Below are positions 23,751-37,086 of a stretch of DNA of 64,000 bases, piece after piece (the first letter of the stretch is position 1; every line of letters begins with the position of its first letter). Position numbers and translations under genes: made by a program. This DNA comes from Blumeriella jaapii (Eukaryota; Ascomycota; Leotiomycetes; Helotiales; Drepanopezizaceae), in NCBI GenBank assembly GCA_009599575.1, contig VWND01000067.1, positions 124,001 to 188,000 of the forward strand, written 5' to 3'. Below the pieces are notes generated by a model. It did not search any database. It saw only the letters and a list, made by a program, of their open reading frames with translations, and was not told where the DNA came from.

Positions 23751-26700
23751 TTTATCGATCAGAAAAACAAAAAACGCTAAGCAGATTACGATCGAAAATA
23801 CGCCGAATATAACGGTATGACCGAGGCAAAAAAGGCCGCCGTTACGACTAATAATTCTTTCGACAGACCTCGACTAATTAATTTAATTTTCGACGATTTG
23901 AAAAATAAAATCGATTATTTTTTTAAAAATTATTTAAAAAAGCTTAAAAAATAGCAGAAGTACGTTATTGCTTATTAAAAATTGCTCGATTAAGTTTTTT
24001 CAATTATGGAAATTAATTTAATAAATTTTGCAATTGCTTAATCGAAGATTAACGTTATTAATAATAAAAAAGCGTACGCTATTTTTTATATTAATTTGCA
24101 AAGAGATTCGTTAATAAATAGAAGTATACGAAAAATCAAAAATTTATATTATAAAAAAAAACAAAAGTTATTTCAGATATTCGTTCGTATTTTGAAAAAG
24201 AAAATTGCTTTTATATACTTTTTCGTAATTAGCTTCGTTAAATTTAATTACAAAAATACTTTCCGTAAAACGTATAGCGGAAGAATAAATATAACCGAAT
24301 AAATAAAAGAATAGCAGATCGTTTATAAAACAGCTGTCGAATATAAGATTTTTAATATAAATAATCGCTACGTTGCTATCGATTTTCTCGACGTAATCGC
24401 CGCATATATTAATTTATAATAAGCGAACGGCAAAAAAACTAAGTATCTGAAAAACGAATTTGCCGGTTTTTTTATAAAAACGATTTTAATCGAATTAAGC
24501 TTTATAATTTTTTTTTTAAAAACAACCGAGGATTCGACAATTCAGGCCGAAAGGTCGGAGTTTTCGCTATTTTCCTTTTCGATTTTAAAAACAACGATAC
24601 TTCGAAAGGTCGTAGAAAAAAAAAGAAAAAAATTAAAAAAAAAGGAAAAAAATATAACTGCTTATACGATATTTTTAAAAAGCGTTATTTTTATTTTCTA
24701 ACCGATTGTAAAAAGCTTTTGTACGCAATAAATAATCGTTGTAAAAAAAAAACTTTTTCCAATTTTTTAAATAAGCAGAAAATCGCTGAAATACGAAAAA
24801 AACTGTTTTTCAATTATAAAAAGGTTTTAAAAGCTTTAGATAAAAAAAAAATTTAAATAATCGCAATTAATAAAATCCTTGGAATTTTAATAATTAAGCC
24901 AAAACAGATTTTAAAATTATTTTTTAAAAACGATTAAAAAAAGTTTTTTATCGCAACTTTTTATTTTTTTTGCTTTAATACGATTAAAAAGCATTTCGGA
25001 ATCAACGTTTTAATTTTGAAATTCAATTAATATTATTTTTTAAACAAAAGTACTTTTTTTAATAATTGCTCTAAAACTTATTTAATAAACGATGAAAACT
25101 TTTTTATCGAAAGATTTTATAAAAAAGTTGATAATTTTATTAATAGAGTTTATACAGGCATATAAAGTTTTTTAATCGTCGGAAAAAAAAATCGTTTAAT
25201 AAAAAGGGTTTTTCGTAAAAAAAATAAAAAGTTTTAAAATATAGTTTTTAATAACGTAGCGTTCGTTTTAGATTTTATTATTAATATTATTTCCGTTAGT
25301 TTTTTGGCTAAAAAAAATTATTAATTTCAAAAGTTAAATAATACTTTTCGTTTTAAAAATTTTAAAAACTTTATTTTAAAACGTTAATATTAAACGATCG
25401 CCGATTTTTGTATATTTAAATATATTAAAATTAATTGCTTTTTTTATTCGCATTTTTTACGTAATAATTTAAATTTTTTGAAACGTAATTCGCCCGGTCT
25501 AATAATTTATATAATTCCGAAACGTCGTACGCGTTATAAATTTAAAAAAAGCAGCGTGTTTACGTACGATCGGAATAACGATACGCGTTTATAATATTTT
25601 CGTTCGGGCTATTTAAATAAAAACGCGCTCGAAAAGCTGGTCGAAAATATTCGTAAAATAAAAATCAAAAGCTTAATTAAAATAAAATGCGAAAAGTGTG
25701 TTGTTACGTATTTAAAGCAAATGATTTTAAAAATAATATTAAAAAACAAATTTTTCAGGCTTTTTTTTCGCATCGGCTGAAACTTTTATAATTATTTTAA
25801 AAATTGTAAAAAAGCTTACAACGATTCGACGTAAATATTTCTAATAAAAAACGAATATAATAAAAAGATTTAAGCTTTTGCTATTAAAACGAAAAGTATA
25901 AAAGTCGTTTTGAACCGTTTTTAAACGTTCGACGTATAAATAAAACGCTAATATAATTTTTTTATTTGCAAAATTCGATAAAATAACAAATCGTCGGTAA
26001 TTTTAAAATAAAAAAATATTATTTCGAAATATTAAAAATAAATTAAACGCGAAAATATCGATTTGGAATTAATTTTATTTTACGTATATTAGCTAAACGG
26101 CTCGATCGAACGAGCAAAAAAGAAAGTAATTAAGCGTTCGATAAAAATAAAAATTAAAACGGGCTTTTCAATTTTTTTTTAGCCCGAAACGATAAAAGCA
26201 GCAGCGCATTTATATAATATATCGCCGCTTGCGAAAAAATAATTTAAGTTTTTAAATAAAATTTTGCATAATTAATTTAAGTAATATTTCCGGTATTACG
26301 ACCCTGCTATTATAAAAGCGCGTATGGCCGATTTTAAATTAAATTAAAGCAAAGTTTATGCGTACGAAGCTCGTGCGTATTTAATAATAAAAAATCGAAA
26401 GGCTATAAAATATAAAAAAAAAATTTCAAATTTTTTCGAAAAAATACATCGGATATTTAATTAAATATAACGCTTTTAATATTTATAAAATCTGGGTTTT
26501 TTAGCTAATACGTATAATTACGAGCCGAAAAATAATATTTAACGAATCTAAATTTTACTTTTCGGAAAATAAAAATCCAAATCCTATAATTAAATTAAAG
26601 CTTTAAAAAACCGTAGAATTTATCGAAAACGCGAAAAACGAAAAAGCTTAAAACGCTAAATATCAGATATTAACGGGCGGTTTTAATAGCGGCGCAGATT

Positions 26701-29290
26701 AGCACAATTCGATATGCTAAAAAAAAATATAAAAAAAAAGCTATTATTACAAAACGAACAATCTTTAGATTTTATAAAAAAAAATAAAAGTTTTTTTTTA
26801 TCAAAGCTATTATTAGGACCAAAACCGATTTTAGGCTCCTTTGATAAACTTTTAAAATTTACGATAAAAAAAAAATTTTAATACTAATAAATTTAAATAT
26901 TTTAAAAAATAAAGCCAAATCCTCGGGAATAATAAACCTAATAAAAGTCGAGGCGATCGAGCCTTTTTTTACGGTCGATTTAAACGTTTAAAACTCGAAA
27001 ATAATAGTTTTTTATAAAAGCTTTTTCGATAAAGCTATTATAGACCAGTTTTAATTTTCAAAATTAATTATTAATCGAAAATATACAAAGCATATTCGAA
27101 ACATTTTAACCGACGCGATAAAAGCGTTAAAAAATTATAAAAGTTTAAAAAAAAGTAATAAACTAGCAAAGCTTATTATTGCAAAACAAAATAAAACAAA
27201 ACAAAGTTTTAAAAAGTTTTTCGGCGCGGATATAAAAATGGTTTTATACGAAAAAGCAGGTAATTTAATTTTTTAAATTATAATTAAAAATTATCGCTCG
27301 GCAAATCAGGCGTTAAATCGATTTAAAATAAAGCAGCCATTTAAACGCTTGCTTTTAAAAGCTTTTTTAAAGCTGATTACTAAAAAAAAAATATTATTTA
27401 AAAAAAGTAAAAAAAACAAATCGAAGTTTTCGATAAGCAATAAAAAGCAGCTGATTTTAAAAATTGCTAAACGAAATCGTATAAATTTTATTTTATATTA
27501 GCCGGATAAACCGAAAGTGTACGTTACGGTATGCGAAATCTTTTAATTAATAGTTTTATTTACTAAATAATAAATCGACGAATTCGTTTATACGTTTTAA
27601 ATAAACGAGCCGATTTAGATAAATAGAAAAAACTTTTAGGCTGTTTACGCAGTAATAACGGCTTCGATAGAAAAAAAGTCGGTAAAAAATATTTAACTTT
27701 TCGATTAAAAATAATATCGAAACAATTTATCGAAAGTTTTAAAAAGCTAAAACGAATTAAAAAACTATTAGATAAAAAAGCAGTTTAAAAAAGAAGCAAA
27801 AACCGAAATTAAAAATTTAAAAATTAAAAAATGCTGGAAAATTATTAAAAAAAAAAAAATTCATAAAGCTTATTTTATTCAAATGGGTTTTTATATATAA
27901 AACAAACAGCTTAAGCGAATTGCAGCGGTGCAAATCGAAACTAGTCGTGAAAAAAAACTTTTAAAACGAAATTTTAATTTTTTTTATATACGTAGCTATA
28001 TTCGCAGTTCGTTTTTTCCGAATGGTTATAACGCTAGCGGCTTATTTCGATTTGAAAATCAAATAATTCGACGTAATTAATATATTCGTTAATACAAAAC
28101 AAAATTTTAAAAATAAATTAATTACGTGTTATTTATTTAATAAATTTAAATAATCAAATATAATAATATAATTAGACCGAGTTTTGTATAAATTAAAAGA
28201 TTTTTCAGCTTTATAATACGATGAATTCGCTAACATTTTGAAAAAGCTGAAGCTCGAATTAATAAGCGAAAAGTTTTATATATTCGCCAACGAAATACGA
28301 AGCGTATACGTGGCGTTTTACGTCGATGATATTTAAATTTTATACCACGCTTTTTATTTATTAAAAGCCGACGAAATCATTTTCGGTTTGAAAAAGGCTT
28401 ACGAGCTTACAAATATAAAAAATCTAAATTATTATCTGAAAGTTCGTATTTTACGAAAAAAAAAAAAAAAAAAAAGGTTTTTTATTTTACGATTCGTATA
28501 TCGAAAAAATCGCTACGAAGTTTAATATATGCAAAAGGCGCTTTTTAAATACGCCTTTTTTAATTTGCGAATTTATTAAAAACCCAGGCGTAGCTACGCT
28601 TTCGCAAATCAAAAAGTATTAAAAAAAGATCGGTTTAATTTTATACACGGCTATTATGCTTCGATCCGATATGGTTTTTGCAATTTTTCAGCTTTTTTAC
28701 TTTTTTATTAATTTAAATTTTTAATATTTCGAAACAGCTAATTAAACGCTTCGATATTTTTATAAAACGAAATTCTTAAAAATCGTTTATAATTGTAAAA
28801 AACGAAAAAACTAATTAATAATTTTTATCGACGTTTTTTTCGCCGACGATTTAAAAATTCGGAAATTTTTTCAAAAGTATATTTTTTTTTTTTTCGAAAA
28901 TGCTATTTTATAAAAGATTATACGACAAAATATAATTATTACTTTTTTTATTAAAGAGGAATTATTTGCTTATATAACGACCGTGAAAAAAATAATAATA
29001 TTTCAACGTTTTTTTAAAAAGCTTCGATTCGATATTATTTTTAAATAAAACGTATATTGCGATAATTAGCAAACGATTAAATTAATCGTAAAAAACAAAA
29101 AAAGAATTTTTACGAAGCTTCGCTACGTCGATATAAATAATATATAAATTCGCTAAGAATATTAAAATAAAAAGTTTAAAATTATATACTTTTTAATAAA
29201 TAAAATATATACAAACGGTTTTATTAAAAATCTGATCCGATAAAAACACGAAAATTTTATTAAATTTTTTAATTTACGAAATTTTCGAAG
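23751..29290 (+). pseudogene. Copia gag-pol polyprotein remnant, element B
   Basis: This is the best guide copy for the copia family. Gag lies about 23760-24560 (KYAEYNGMTEAKKAAVTTN, then LINLIFDDLKNKID), followed by Lys-rich sequence near 24620-24660. A pre-integrase region lies about 25560-25690 (RSGYLNKNALEKLVENI). The integrase core lies about 25770-26250 (ending ETIKAAAHLYNISPLA), and integrase C-terminal sequence runs to about 26640. RT lies about 27890-28610 and keeps AFYVDD near 28313-28330. The block ILYTAIMLRSD lies near 28640. RNase H lies about 28740-29290. Stops replace Gln and Trp throughout, and many Pro codons have become Leu, Ser or Phe. The open frame 24096-24302 is a gag piece. 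Confidence 0.85.
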
Positions 29291-29469
29291 CTTTGTCGAA
29301 AAATTCGACTAATCGAGCTAAAAAGCTTGCATTTTACAAGCGTACATTTATTTAAACAGATTTTTATTAAAATTTTAATCGTAGCAAAAATTATTTTTTA
29401 GTTAAAAAAATCCGAATTTTTCGTAAATTTAAAAACTTAAAACCAAACCGTTTAGCTTTGCAAAAAATT

Positions 29470-30560
29470 AAAAATATAATTCGCTAAAATGATAATCCGC
29501 GTTCGACGCTTCGCGATAATTAAGCTTAAAATAAACTTTACGATAAGCTTTTTAAGCATAACTGCCGCCGGTTATACAGCCGGAATATTTTTTTTTTTTG
29601 CGAAGCTTTATTAAACTGAAAATTAAAAACGTTCGGTAAAAAAGTCGCCGCGAGATTTTTTTCTGAATTTTCAAAAACGAAAGCATTTTTTAATAAATCG
29701 TAGCTAGGTTTTATTTTGTTAATACGTAAAATAAGCGTAAAAGTTTTTATTCGAAAAGCAGAAGGCTAAGGAATTTTACGAGCCGCGGCGAGCTTCGCGT
29801 TAATAATACGTTTTATAATTATTAATTTTGCTTTTAAATTATAATCGATTTGGGAGCTTATTTTTTTGCATTTTTAAAACCGTTTTAATCGTAAAATAAA
29901 AAATAATCGTTATATTTTAAAAATCGATTAATAAAAACGATAAAGTTTTTCGATATAATTAACCGCGTTAATAATTTTATTTATTCGAATTTTAAAAACG
30001 AAAAACCACGCAATTATAACGTTCGCGTCGGCTGGAATATACGACGTATTAATTGCGTAGCATCGATAACAACGAGTTTTAGCTAAATTCGATAAGCATT
30101 TGTAATTTAGATTTTCAATTGCTTCGCGAATAATATAAATTATACAAAAAATAAAATTAAAAAGCTTAGAAATAGCAGGCTTTTTGGCTTTAGTACGAGC
30201 GCGTTTTGAAAAACGATTATTATCGTTATTTTTATTTATATTTTTTTCGTTTTAATAATCTCCGGCCGCTTTTTTTTCAAAAGCGCTAGCGTTCTGCTTT
30301 TTTTTTCCGGAAGTGTTATTAAAACCGAAACTACCGCTAATAGCTTTTTTACCGTTAGCAGCGTTTTCGCTATTTTTTTTAGGCGTTATATCGGCATTTT
30401 CGAAATCAAATAAATATGAATTTTCGAAAAAACCGTTTAAAAACGAAATATCGAAAAGGTCGCTTTTTTCGAAAAAATTAAAAAAAAACGAATTGGCCGA
30501 AAAAGCCGATTAATTACGCAAAATAAATTTCGCAAAATTCCGATTACGCAAGCGCCGAAC
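29470..30560 (-). pseudogene. Copia-borne antisense ORF with Cys cluster (copy B), broken
   Basis: This is the counterpart of 1190-2290 and 54763-55860, again antisense to gag-pol. The Cys cluster around 30050-30100 (reverse strand) keeps the C-x2-C pair in RCYRCYAIN, while the third Cys is Tyr. B has TGG (Trp) where E has TAG and A has TAA, which shows that the stop ending the 181-codon frame in E is secondary. The plus-strand ORF 30313-30513 is the shadow on the other strand; its counterparts are 1228-1428 and 54801-55001. Confidence 0.5.
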
Positions 30561-30634
30561 TGGAAATCCGAAAAGCTAAGCTAATTAATCGCGTAAAACT
30601 ACGCGGACGATTTTTTTTAAATATAAAAAAAACT

Positions 30635-30686
30635 AATAGTGGGCTGCCTTCCCACATTTATCCTGCGGGCACTCGGATAATGTAGG
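30635..30686. other. Orphan 52-bp unmutated segment between B and D2
   Basis: The sequence between the truncated end of B and the D2 LTR has balanced base composition, with several CpA and TpG left, and matches no other part of the window by eye. It may be a scrap of single-copy DNA or of another element trapped at a deletion junction. Its last five bases, GTAGG, would be D2's left target duplication. Confidence 0.5.
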
Positions 30687-30955
30687 TGTGACGATTCATT
30701 CTTTTGCCACCTCTCGTATCACCCCAGCAACTACGTGTAGCTGCAAGCTCCCTGGTCTTCTGGTGGGTCTTTCATCAACTGCGGAAACTATTCATATATA
30801 TAAGGCTTTCTCCTCTTAGCAACTTCTGCCTTTTGCAGTTATTAATTTTAAATAAATATTTTTGTTACAAAACCAAAGGCTCGTTTTTTTATATTATATA
30901 AACACGGCGATCAATTAATTAATTTCCTAGCCCTTCGATTAATTAAATCGTTATA
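30687..30955 (+). repeat. 5' LTR of element D2
   Basis: It starts TGTGACGA and ends TCGTTATA (mutated inner end). It is 269 bp rather than 292, chiefly because it has one 28-bp tandem unit where D1 has two. A TATA box lies at 30794-30803. The ORF 30704-30901 lies within the LTR and is not a gene. Confidence 0.9.
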
Positions 30956-30989
30956 TTATTAATAACTCTTTTTCTACGCTAGCGACGGC

Positions 30990-32580
30990 GTAAATTATTT
31001 TTCTTTTCGAATTCTTTACGAATCATACCAAAATGATCGACCGGTCGTGAAAAAGTTTATTTCCGCATTTCGCGAAAAATAGCTTTTGTTTAACGATTCT
31101 TCCTTTAGCAAAGCTTTTCAGCTTCTGCTATTATATTTCAATTTCTTTCCTTTTAATCAGCGAAAAAACAGCCTTTTTTAAAAGCTTTTTTTTTCTGAAA
31201 AACAATTTCTCGAAAAAAAAAAATAAAAAAAAGGGCAGAACGCTAATTATTTCGCTTGCCATTTTTTTTTTGCAGCCTAGCGTTAAAAGCGTTTAGTTGA
31301 GATTTTTGCAAAATCAACTGAAAAAAGCGCAAAAGCGTAAACGACAACTTTTAGAAATTATACGACTGCGATAGACTTTTTAATTAAAGCGTTTAATAGA
31401 ATTTATCGAACGTGCTTCTGCTAATCGCGAATCTGCTGCTTTTCTTTTTTTTCGCAACGTTTTATTTTAATTAATAAACGCTGCAAATCAACTTTTACGC
31501 TTTTCGCGAACTTTTTTTGGATTTTCTTTTAACGGCCAAAATTTTAGCGCGTTTTTTAAACGTTATAATTTTTATTTATTTGCTGATTTTCGACTAGCTC
31601 GTATAAAACGCGTTCCGAATTTTAAGTTTAAATTAAATAATAATAAAAATTACAAAGCACGCCATTAAAAAACTAAAGTTTTCGACAATTTCGAATTTTA
31701 TTACGATTACTTCGCTAGCGATCGATTTCGTAAAAATTATATATTCGATTAAACCGAAGGCGTGGCAAAAAAGTTTTTCACCCTGCGTATTTTAAACCGT
31801 TCCGATCCTACGCTTTTCGAAAAATTAATAAAAAAAATCGCCGATTTTCTGGCCGATTTTTTAAACGTTTAAAAGGCCGAAAACGAATTTAAAATGCTTG
31901 CAATAAATACGCACGACGACTTTTAGCGGTTTTATCTGCGATTTTCCATTTTCGCAGCGAACGCTTAAATACGAACTGATAAACAGCTTCGGAACGCTTT
32001 TCGCGATAAAATATCAAAGCGTTTACAAAAAAAGCTGCATTTAAAATAAACGCGTACAACGATTTTCAAAAATTAGCTTATCGCCGTCCGTTAAAAAAAA
32101 ATAAAATTAATTGGCTAAACGAATTTTATACGCGAATCGCTTTTTAATTAAATCTATTATTTATTAAAATGGTAGGTTTTTAACTAAAGCGTACTACGAA
32201 TTAAATCGTACGTACGAAAATCGTTCAAATGCTTTATAAGCTTTTTCTCAGTTTTTTTTTTTTTTTTTTTTTTTTCCACGCCAAAACGCCCTTTTTAGCG
32301 TTTTTCCTTTTCGATCGGATCAACGACAACGCTCGTTATTCCATATTAAAAAATTCAGAAAAGTCAATTTGTACGACTTTTTACGGGCCGACCTTCGGTT
32401 CCACCCAAAAGCCTTTCCAAGCTAATAAATATAAACGAAATCGAGCCGGCCGAAAATTCGCCTTTTGATAATAATAATAAAAATAAAAACCCTTTTTCAA
32501 ACGATTTTCAAAACGTACACGAGAAAGTCGAAGGCTTTTTCGCTAATCGAAAAAACGCCTAGGCCTAAATAAAACTTTTT
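30990..32580 (+). pseudogene. Gag remnant of element D2
   Basis: It is collinear with 12430-13985 of D1 and similarly broken. FLADF and the THDDF/RFYLR region lie at about 31850-31960. The open frame 32229-32468 is the C-terminal part, shifted by a T run (about 32253-32274) that differs in length from D1. Confidence 0.6.
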
Positions 32581-32584
32581 TTTA

Positions 32585-35335
32585 AAACGTATTGCGCGAT
32601 ATGCGTTATTTTAACGTTCGAAAGCTTTTTGATAGCGATTTATTAACAATTCCCGTTATATTTATTAAAAATGGCCTTTCGTACAAAATAAAAGCGCTCG
32701 CCGATTTTAAAACGAACGGTTATGCGTTAATCGATTCGGCGTTAATCAAATCTTTTTTTTTCTTTTTAAAATCTTTAATTTAATTTTTCCCGGCTTTTTC
32801 TTTTATAAAAAAATATAATAAAGCTCGTGGCCATTTAATTATACATTTTACGCTTTTTAATTTTATTATTAATAATCGAATACAATCGTTTATTTTTTTT
32901 TTAATTACTAATTTTGAAAATTATAATATAATTCTAGAAAAAGTTTGGTTGGCCGAATACTAAGTTTTATTAAATTGTAATAAACGCAAGTTTTATTAGC
33001 CGAAATCTTATCCTTTTACAGCCTTTTACGCTCGTTATATTAAAATCTTTTATTTGCATTTTCGAAAAATTTAATCTCGCTATTAAAACGACGCTGTGAA
33101 ACGTGACAAAAATCTTAATTAATTATAGCAGATTTACGATGCTATGCGAAGCGCGAAAAGATCGAATTTTACTCGCGGTGCCAATTTCGATAGCGACGCT
33201 AATAAAATAATACAAAAAATTACACCATTTTTTTAAGCTGCCGATTTCTTTTTTATTTTTTTTTTTTTTTTTTTTTTCTTTTTTTTTTTCGTTAAAATAG
33301 CTTTTTCGTTTTACGAAAAACAGTTATATTAAAAACCGAAAAAAAACTTTCGCCGCGATAGCTTTTTAATTTAATATAATCGATAATTCGGACAGGCCAC
33401 CTTCTGAACTTTTTAAACGATTAGTTCGAAAACGAGTTTTTTAATCTACTGCTTACTTAATTTCCATTTGCCAAATTATTGCATACGCTTTTAAGCTGAT
33501 TTTCAGAAAAAAAACAATTGAAATGTTTTCAACTTTTTTGTACGAAATCGATAAAATACTAAACGATTTTACGTATAATACTTTTTTAAAACTTAATTTT
33601 ACAATCTTTTCGAACGTTTCAGAATTAATAAAATATCGATTTCGATCTTTTTAACCAGCTTAGCAGAGCTAATTTCGAATAAACCTTTTTTCGAATTTTT
33701 TTCTTCGGAATACAAAAACTTCGAACACGTATTTTCCAAAGCCGCTAATAACGAGCTAGCTTTTTACCGGCCTTACGACCATAAGATCGAGCTTATTATA
33801 AATAAAAAAAAAGCTGAAATACACTTTTTTATATAAAATATCGATTTTAAAACTTAAAATTATTAAGATTTATTTGCAAAATAATCTTAATAAAAGCTTT
33901 ATCGAACTTTTTATCGCTTTTTTCGCTGTTCCAATGCTTTTCGCCAAAAAACCCGACGGTTTATTACGTTTTTATATCGATTATCGAACTTTTAATAATA
34001 TTATTCGTAAAAATCGCTATTTTCTTTTTTTTATCGATAAAACTTTTGTTCGTTTTTCGAAAGCGCGAATTTTTACGAAGCTCGATATTCGTTAAACCTT
34101 TTATAAAATTCGAATAAACTTCGCTAATAAAAAACTGACGACGTTTCGTACGCGTTACGGCGCTTATAAATGCAAAATGCTATCTTTTGGCTTTATTAAT
34201 AAACCCGTAATTTATCAACGTTATATAAACAACGTTTTTTTCGATTATTTAAACGATTTTTGTATTGCATATCTAAATAACATTTTTATTTATTCGTCCG
34301 ATCTTTTAAAACACGTTATACACGTTCTCAAAATGCTTTAAAAGTTCGCTAACGCTAAATTACAGGCCGATATTCGAAAATCTGAATTTAACGTTATTCG
34401 GATCCGTTACTTAGGCTTTATTATTTCTATTAAAAGCCTAAAAATAGATTTAAAAAAAATTTCCGTGGTCGTTTATTAAAAGCTTTTTATTATTATAAAA
34501 GATATACAAAGCTTTTTTGGTTTTTATAACTTCTACCGACGTTTTATTCGAAATTACGATATAATTGCAAAACCTTTGGTTTATTTAACCAAAACTAAAG
34601 TTTTTTACAATTTCATTTTTAAATATCAAAAAAGTTTCGACCTTTTTATATTAGCTTTTATTACTGCATCAATTTTATAATATTACAGGCAAAACCTTTT
34701 TTATATATTAAAAACTGACGCTTTAAACGGCGTAATGGCTTTTGTGCTTTCGCAATTCCATAGCGACGATTAATTTTTAATCGTTTATTTTAGCAAAACT
34801 ATAGCTTTCGCAAAGTTAAACTACGTCGTATACGATAAAAAAATATTCGCAATCGTAAAATCTCTAGGCAACTTTCGTATTAAATTAACTGGCTTAATTT
34901 ATTAAATTAAAATTATTATTAATTATAAGATTTTTAAAAATTTTATAACCTTTAAATTCTTAAACGTTCGATAAACACGCTGGGCCGAGCTTTTCGCCGA
35001 TTACAACTTTTTTATTACGTACAAACCAAATAAACACAATCTTTTGGCTAACGCATTAATACGTCGTACGAACGAATTCGACCGTAAAACTTTTTTAAAC
35101 GCATTTAGCGCTTGCAAATTCTTTTTCGAGCCGATTAAATTAATCACCGCCTTTTAACTAAAAAACTTCGATTTTTTACGGCCTTCGAAACAACTGTTTT
35201 TATCGTTGAAATAGCTAATTTTTTTTTCGCATTTCGTATCGTTAATTAAATTTTCCACGCTAATCGCATAACTAGCAGTTTAATAACCTTTCGAAAAAAA
35301 GTTATACGAAACGCTACGAAAAAAAACGACGATAA
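32585..35335 (+). pseudogene. Pol remnant of D2, first part: protease, RT, RNase H, start of integrase
   Basis: The protease is an open stretch at 32592-32783 (MRYFNVRKLF, ADFKTNGYALID). RT lies about 33940-34460; the open frame 33874-34095 covers the motif-A region (LLRFYIDYR, IFTKLDIR). The catalytic box reads YLNNIF, as in D1. RNase H lies about 34690-35090. Integrase begins about 35170 and is cut by F1 at 35335. The poly-T-rich linker at 33240-33300 differs in length from D1. The frame resumes at 53816. Confidence 0.82.
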
Positions 35336-35397
35336 TATAAAACGGTGATACTTTGTATTAATAAGAGTTGGTAGTTTTAGCTATAATCGAGGCATAG
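35336..35397 (+). repeat. 5' LTR of F1, first part
   Basis: The first 62 bp of the LTR, ending at the CATAG target of element G (35393-35397). It is less mutated than the matching start of the 3' LTR at 53544. Confidence 0.88.
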
Positions 35398-35569
35398 TGT
35401 GAGGGGATGAAACGTCAGTTCGTTGGTCACGTGGTCCGAAGGTCACGTTGTTGTCACGTGACATCGGAGCCCGCACACATTGTATTTTAGACTTCGCAAC
35501 ACTTCTAACTTAAAACCTCGTAGTTAATGCAAATCTTTTACGAACCTTCTGCTCGTTCGCTTTTTTATA
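35398..35569 (+). repeat. 5' LTR of element G
   Basis: It begins TGTGAGGGGATG, intact, and ends CTTTTTTATA, where the 3' LTR has CCCTCTTACA. The outer end is spared and the inner end RIP-mutated. It contains several CACGTG/TCACGTGA E-box-like palindromes around 35428-35462. Confidence 0.92.
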
Positions 35570-35829
35570 TATTAATTACCAAAATTCTTTTAACACTTTT
35601 ATTTCAGCCTTCGAACTGAAAAAGCCTGCTAATTCTGTTCTGCTTTTGCGCATACAAAAAATCAATCTTATCGCGATAACAACTTTACGACTTTTCATAC
35701 GAAACTACGAAACGACAACCTTTTTTAATACAAAAAAACGATAACTTTTTCTAATACAAAATTTACATTTAAAAAACCCTGTTCTGCTTTTGCTTATATT
35801 CCGGAACAAAACACATTTTACGCTCCTTT

Positions 35830-37040
35830 TTTAACGGACATTAATACCGAAAATATCGGAACTTTTCAAATTATCGGAACCTTTTAATTGTTTTATTTTA
35901 AAACATTTTAAATACTCCGACCAAATCGTCGCCGCTCTGATTGCTAATACGAAAGCCTGCTTTTAAAAAATCCTCGATATTTTCGCCTACGCGGTAAAGC
36001 AAAACGATATAATAGTATTATTTAAGGCCAAACTAAATGATTTCGCTCAAAAGCTAGATATTCAAACGGTATAATATTGGGAAAAAAAAGCCTTTTAAAA
36101 GAAAATGATTCAAAACCGCGAAGCCGAATTTGCCAACCTTCGAAAACAAGCTTTTATTAATTAAAATATATCGAATATCTTAAACGCAGAAAAAAAAACA
36201 CTTGCTTTTTCCGACCCCGATAAATTCACAGATTCGGATAACACCGGCAACGTTACGAAGCATTTTACCATTTTTTTTAAAATATAATTCTAAAGCTCCG
36301 TTTTAATTAAAACTGGTATGCGATCGAATAAAATCGCATAAATTACTTTTTCTTCCGCTTTTCCGATACAGCCAAAAGCGCTTTACAAAAAAGTTTACGT
36401 ACGGACGGTATTTTCTTTTATCTGACTGTTGCAAAAATAATTCAAATCCTTTAATAATCGTTCGGTATTTTTAATTAATAAACAAATGCATTTAAAAAAA
36501 TTTTATTTTTTAAACAAAGCAATTAACTTTTGTTTATTTTTCTTTTTATTTGGCTGGAAGTTAAAAATTATATTAAGTTTAATAACGAAGCCGCTATCGC
36601 TATTCTGCGCAAAGCTTTTTATTCTGATATAATTATCCGTTTGTTTTATACGAACTTTTCCGATTTAAAAACCGACCTTATTAGTTTTTGCGCTTAAATA
36701 CGCGAAACCGATATCGTTTTTCGATAATTGAATTTCAATTATTACAAAACCGAAGGCCGCAATACGAGAATTACGTTTTTTGCTTTTATATTCAAAACTA
36801 TTATTACGATTATTATTCAAAGCGACTTTATGAATTTTAGCGCTATTTAAATTAAAGCAATTATATAAACCGCAGCCGATATAGCCAAAAACAAACGCTT
36901 AATAAATGATGCCGAGAAATTAGCGCGCCGAATTTATTTTTTTGCTAATAATTTTTGCCTGTAATATGCCAGCGATAAACACCGCGCTGCTAATTGCTCC
37001 GATTTTTTTTAAATTAAAAAAGCTAAAGCCGAAGCAAAAA
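35830..37040 (+). pseudogene. Gag remnant of element G with CCHC zinc knuckle
   Basis: Broken gag. The N-terminal half is only loosely readable. A zinc knuckle lies at about 36957-37001, where tgc-ctg-taa-tat-gcc reads C-L-stop-Y and continues SDKHRAANC. The changed codons (TAA from CAA, TAT from TGT) restore the usual C-x2-C-x4-H-x4-C spacing. Lys/Glu-rich sequence follows, then protease. Confidence 0.65.
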
Positions 37041-37086
37041 AATCGGAAAACTAATTGTTTTTAATAATTGTTATTATTAGAAACTT

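Larger units (their letters stand above)
8897..30634 (+). mobile_element. Element B: Ty1/copia, split by element C and 3'-truncated
   Basis: This is a second copy of the A family on the plus strand. Its 5' LTR starts at 8897, is interrupted at 9043 by element C, and resumes at 23140-23294. The two parts add up to the same 302 bp as A's LTRs. Internal sequence runs 23295-30634 with gag, integrase, RT and RNase H in order. The right end stops in a T/A-rich run equivalent to position about 1104 of A, so the PPT, the last 260 bp and the 3' LTR are missing. Foreign, unmutated sequence follows at 30635. Confidence 0.88.

Noticed and set aside
30313..30513. Sense ORF counterpart (also 1228-1428 and 54801-55001, minus) as the true copia downstream gene
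   Set aside because: It is only 66 codons in all copies with no extension, while the opposite strand is open for 181 codons and shows a Cys cluster and a Trp codon kept in B. I favour the antisense frame, with some uncertainty.
36957..37001. Zinc knuckle of G as a separate DNA-binding gene
   Set aside because: Position and spacing place it at the end of gag, directly before the protease.
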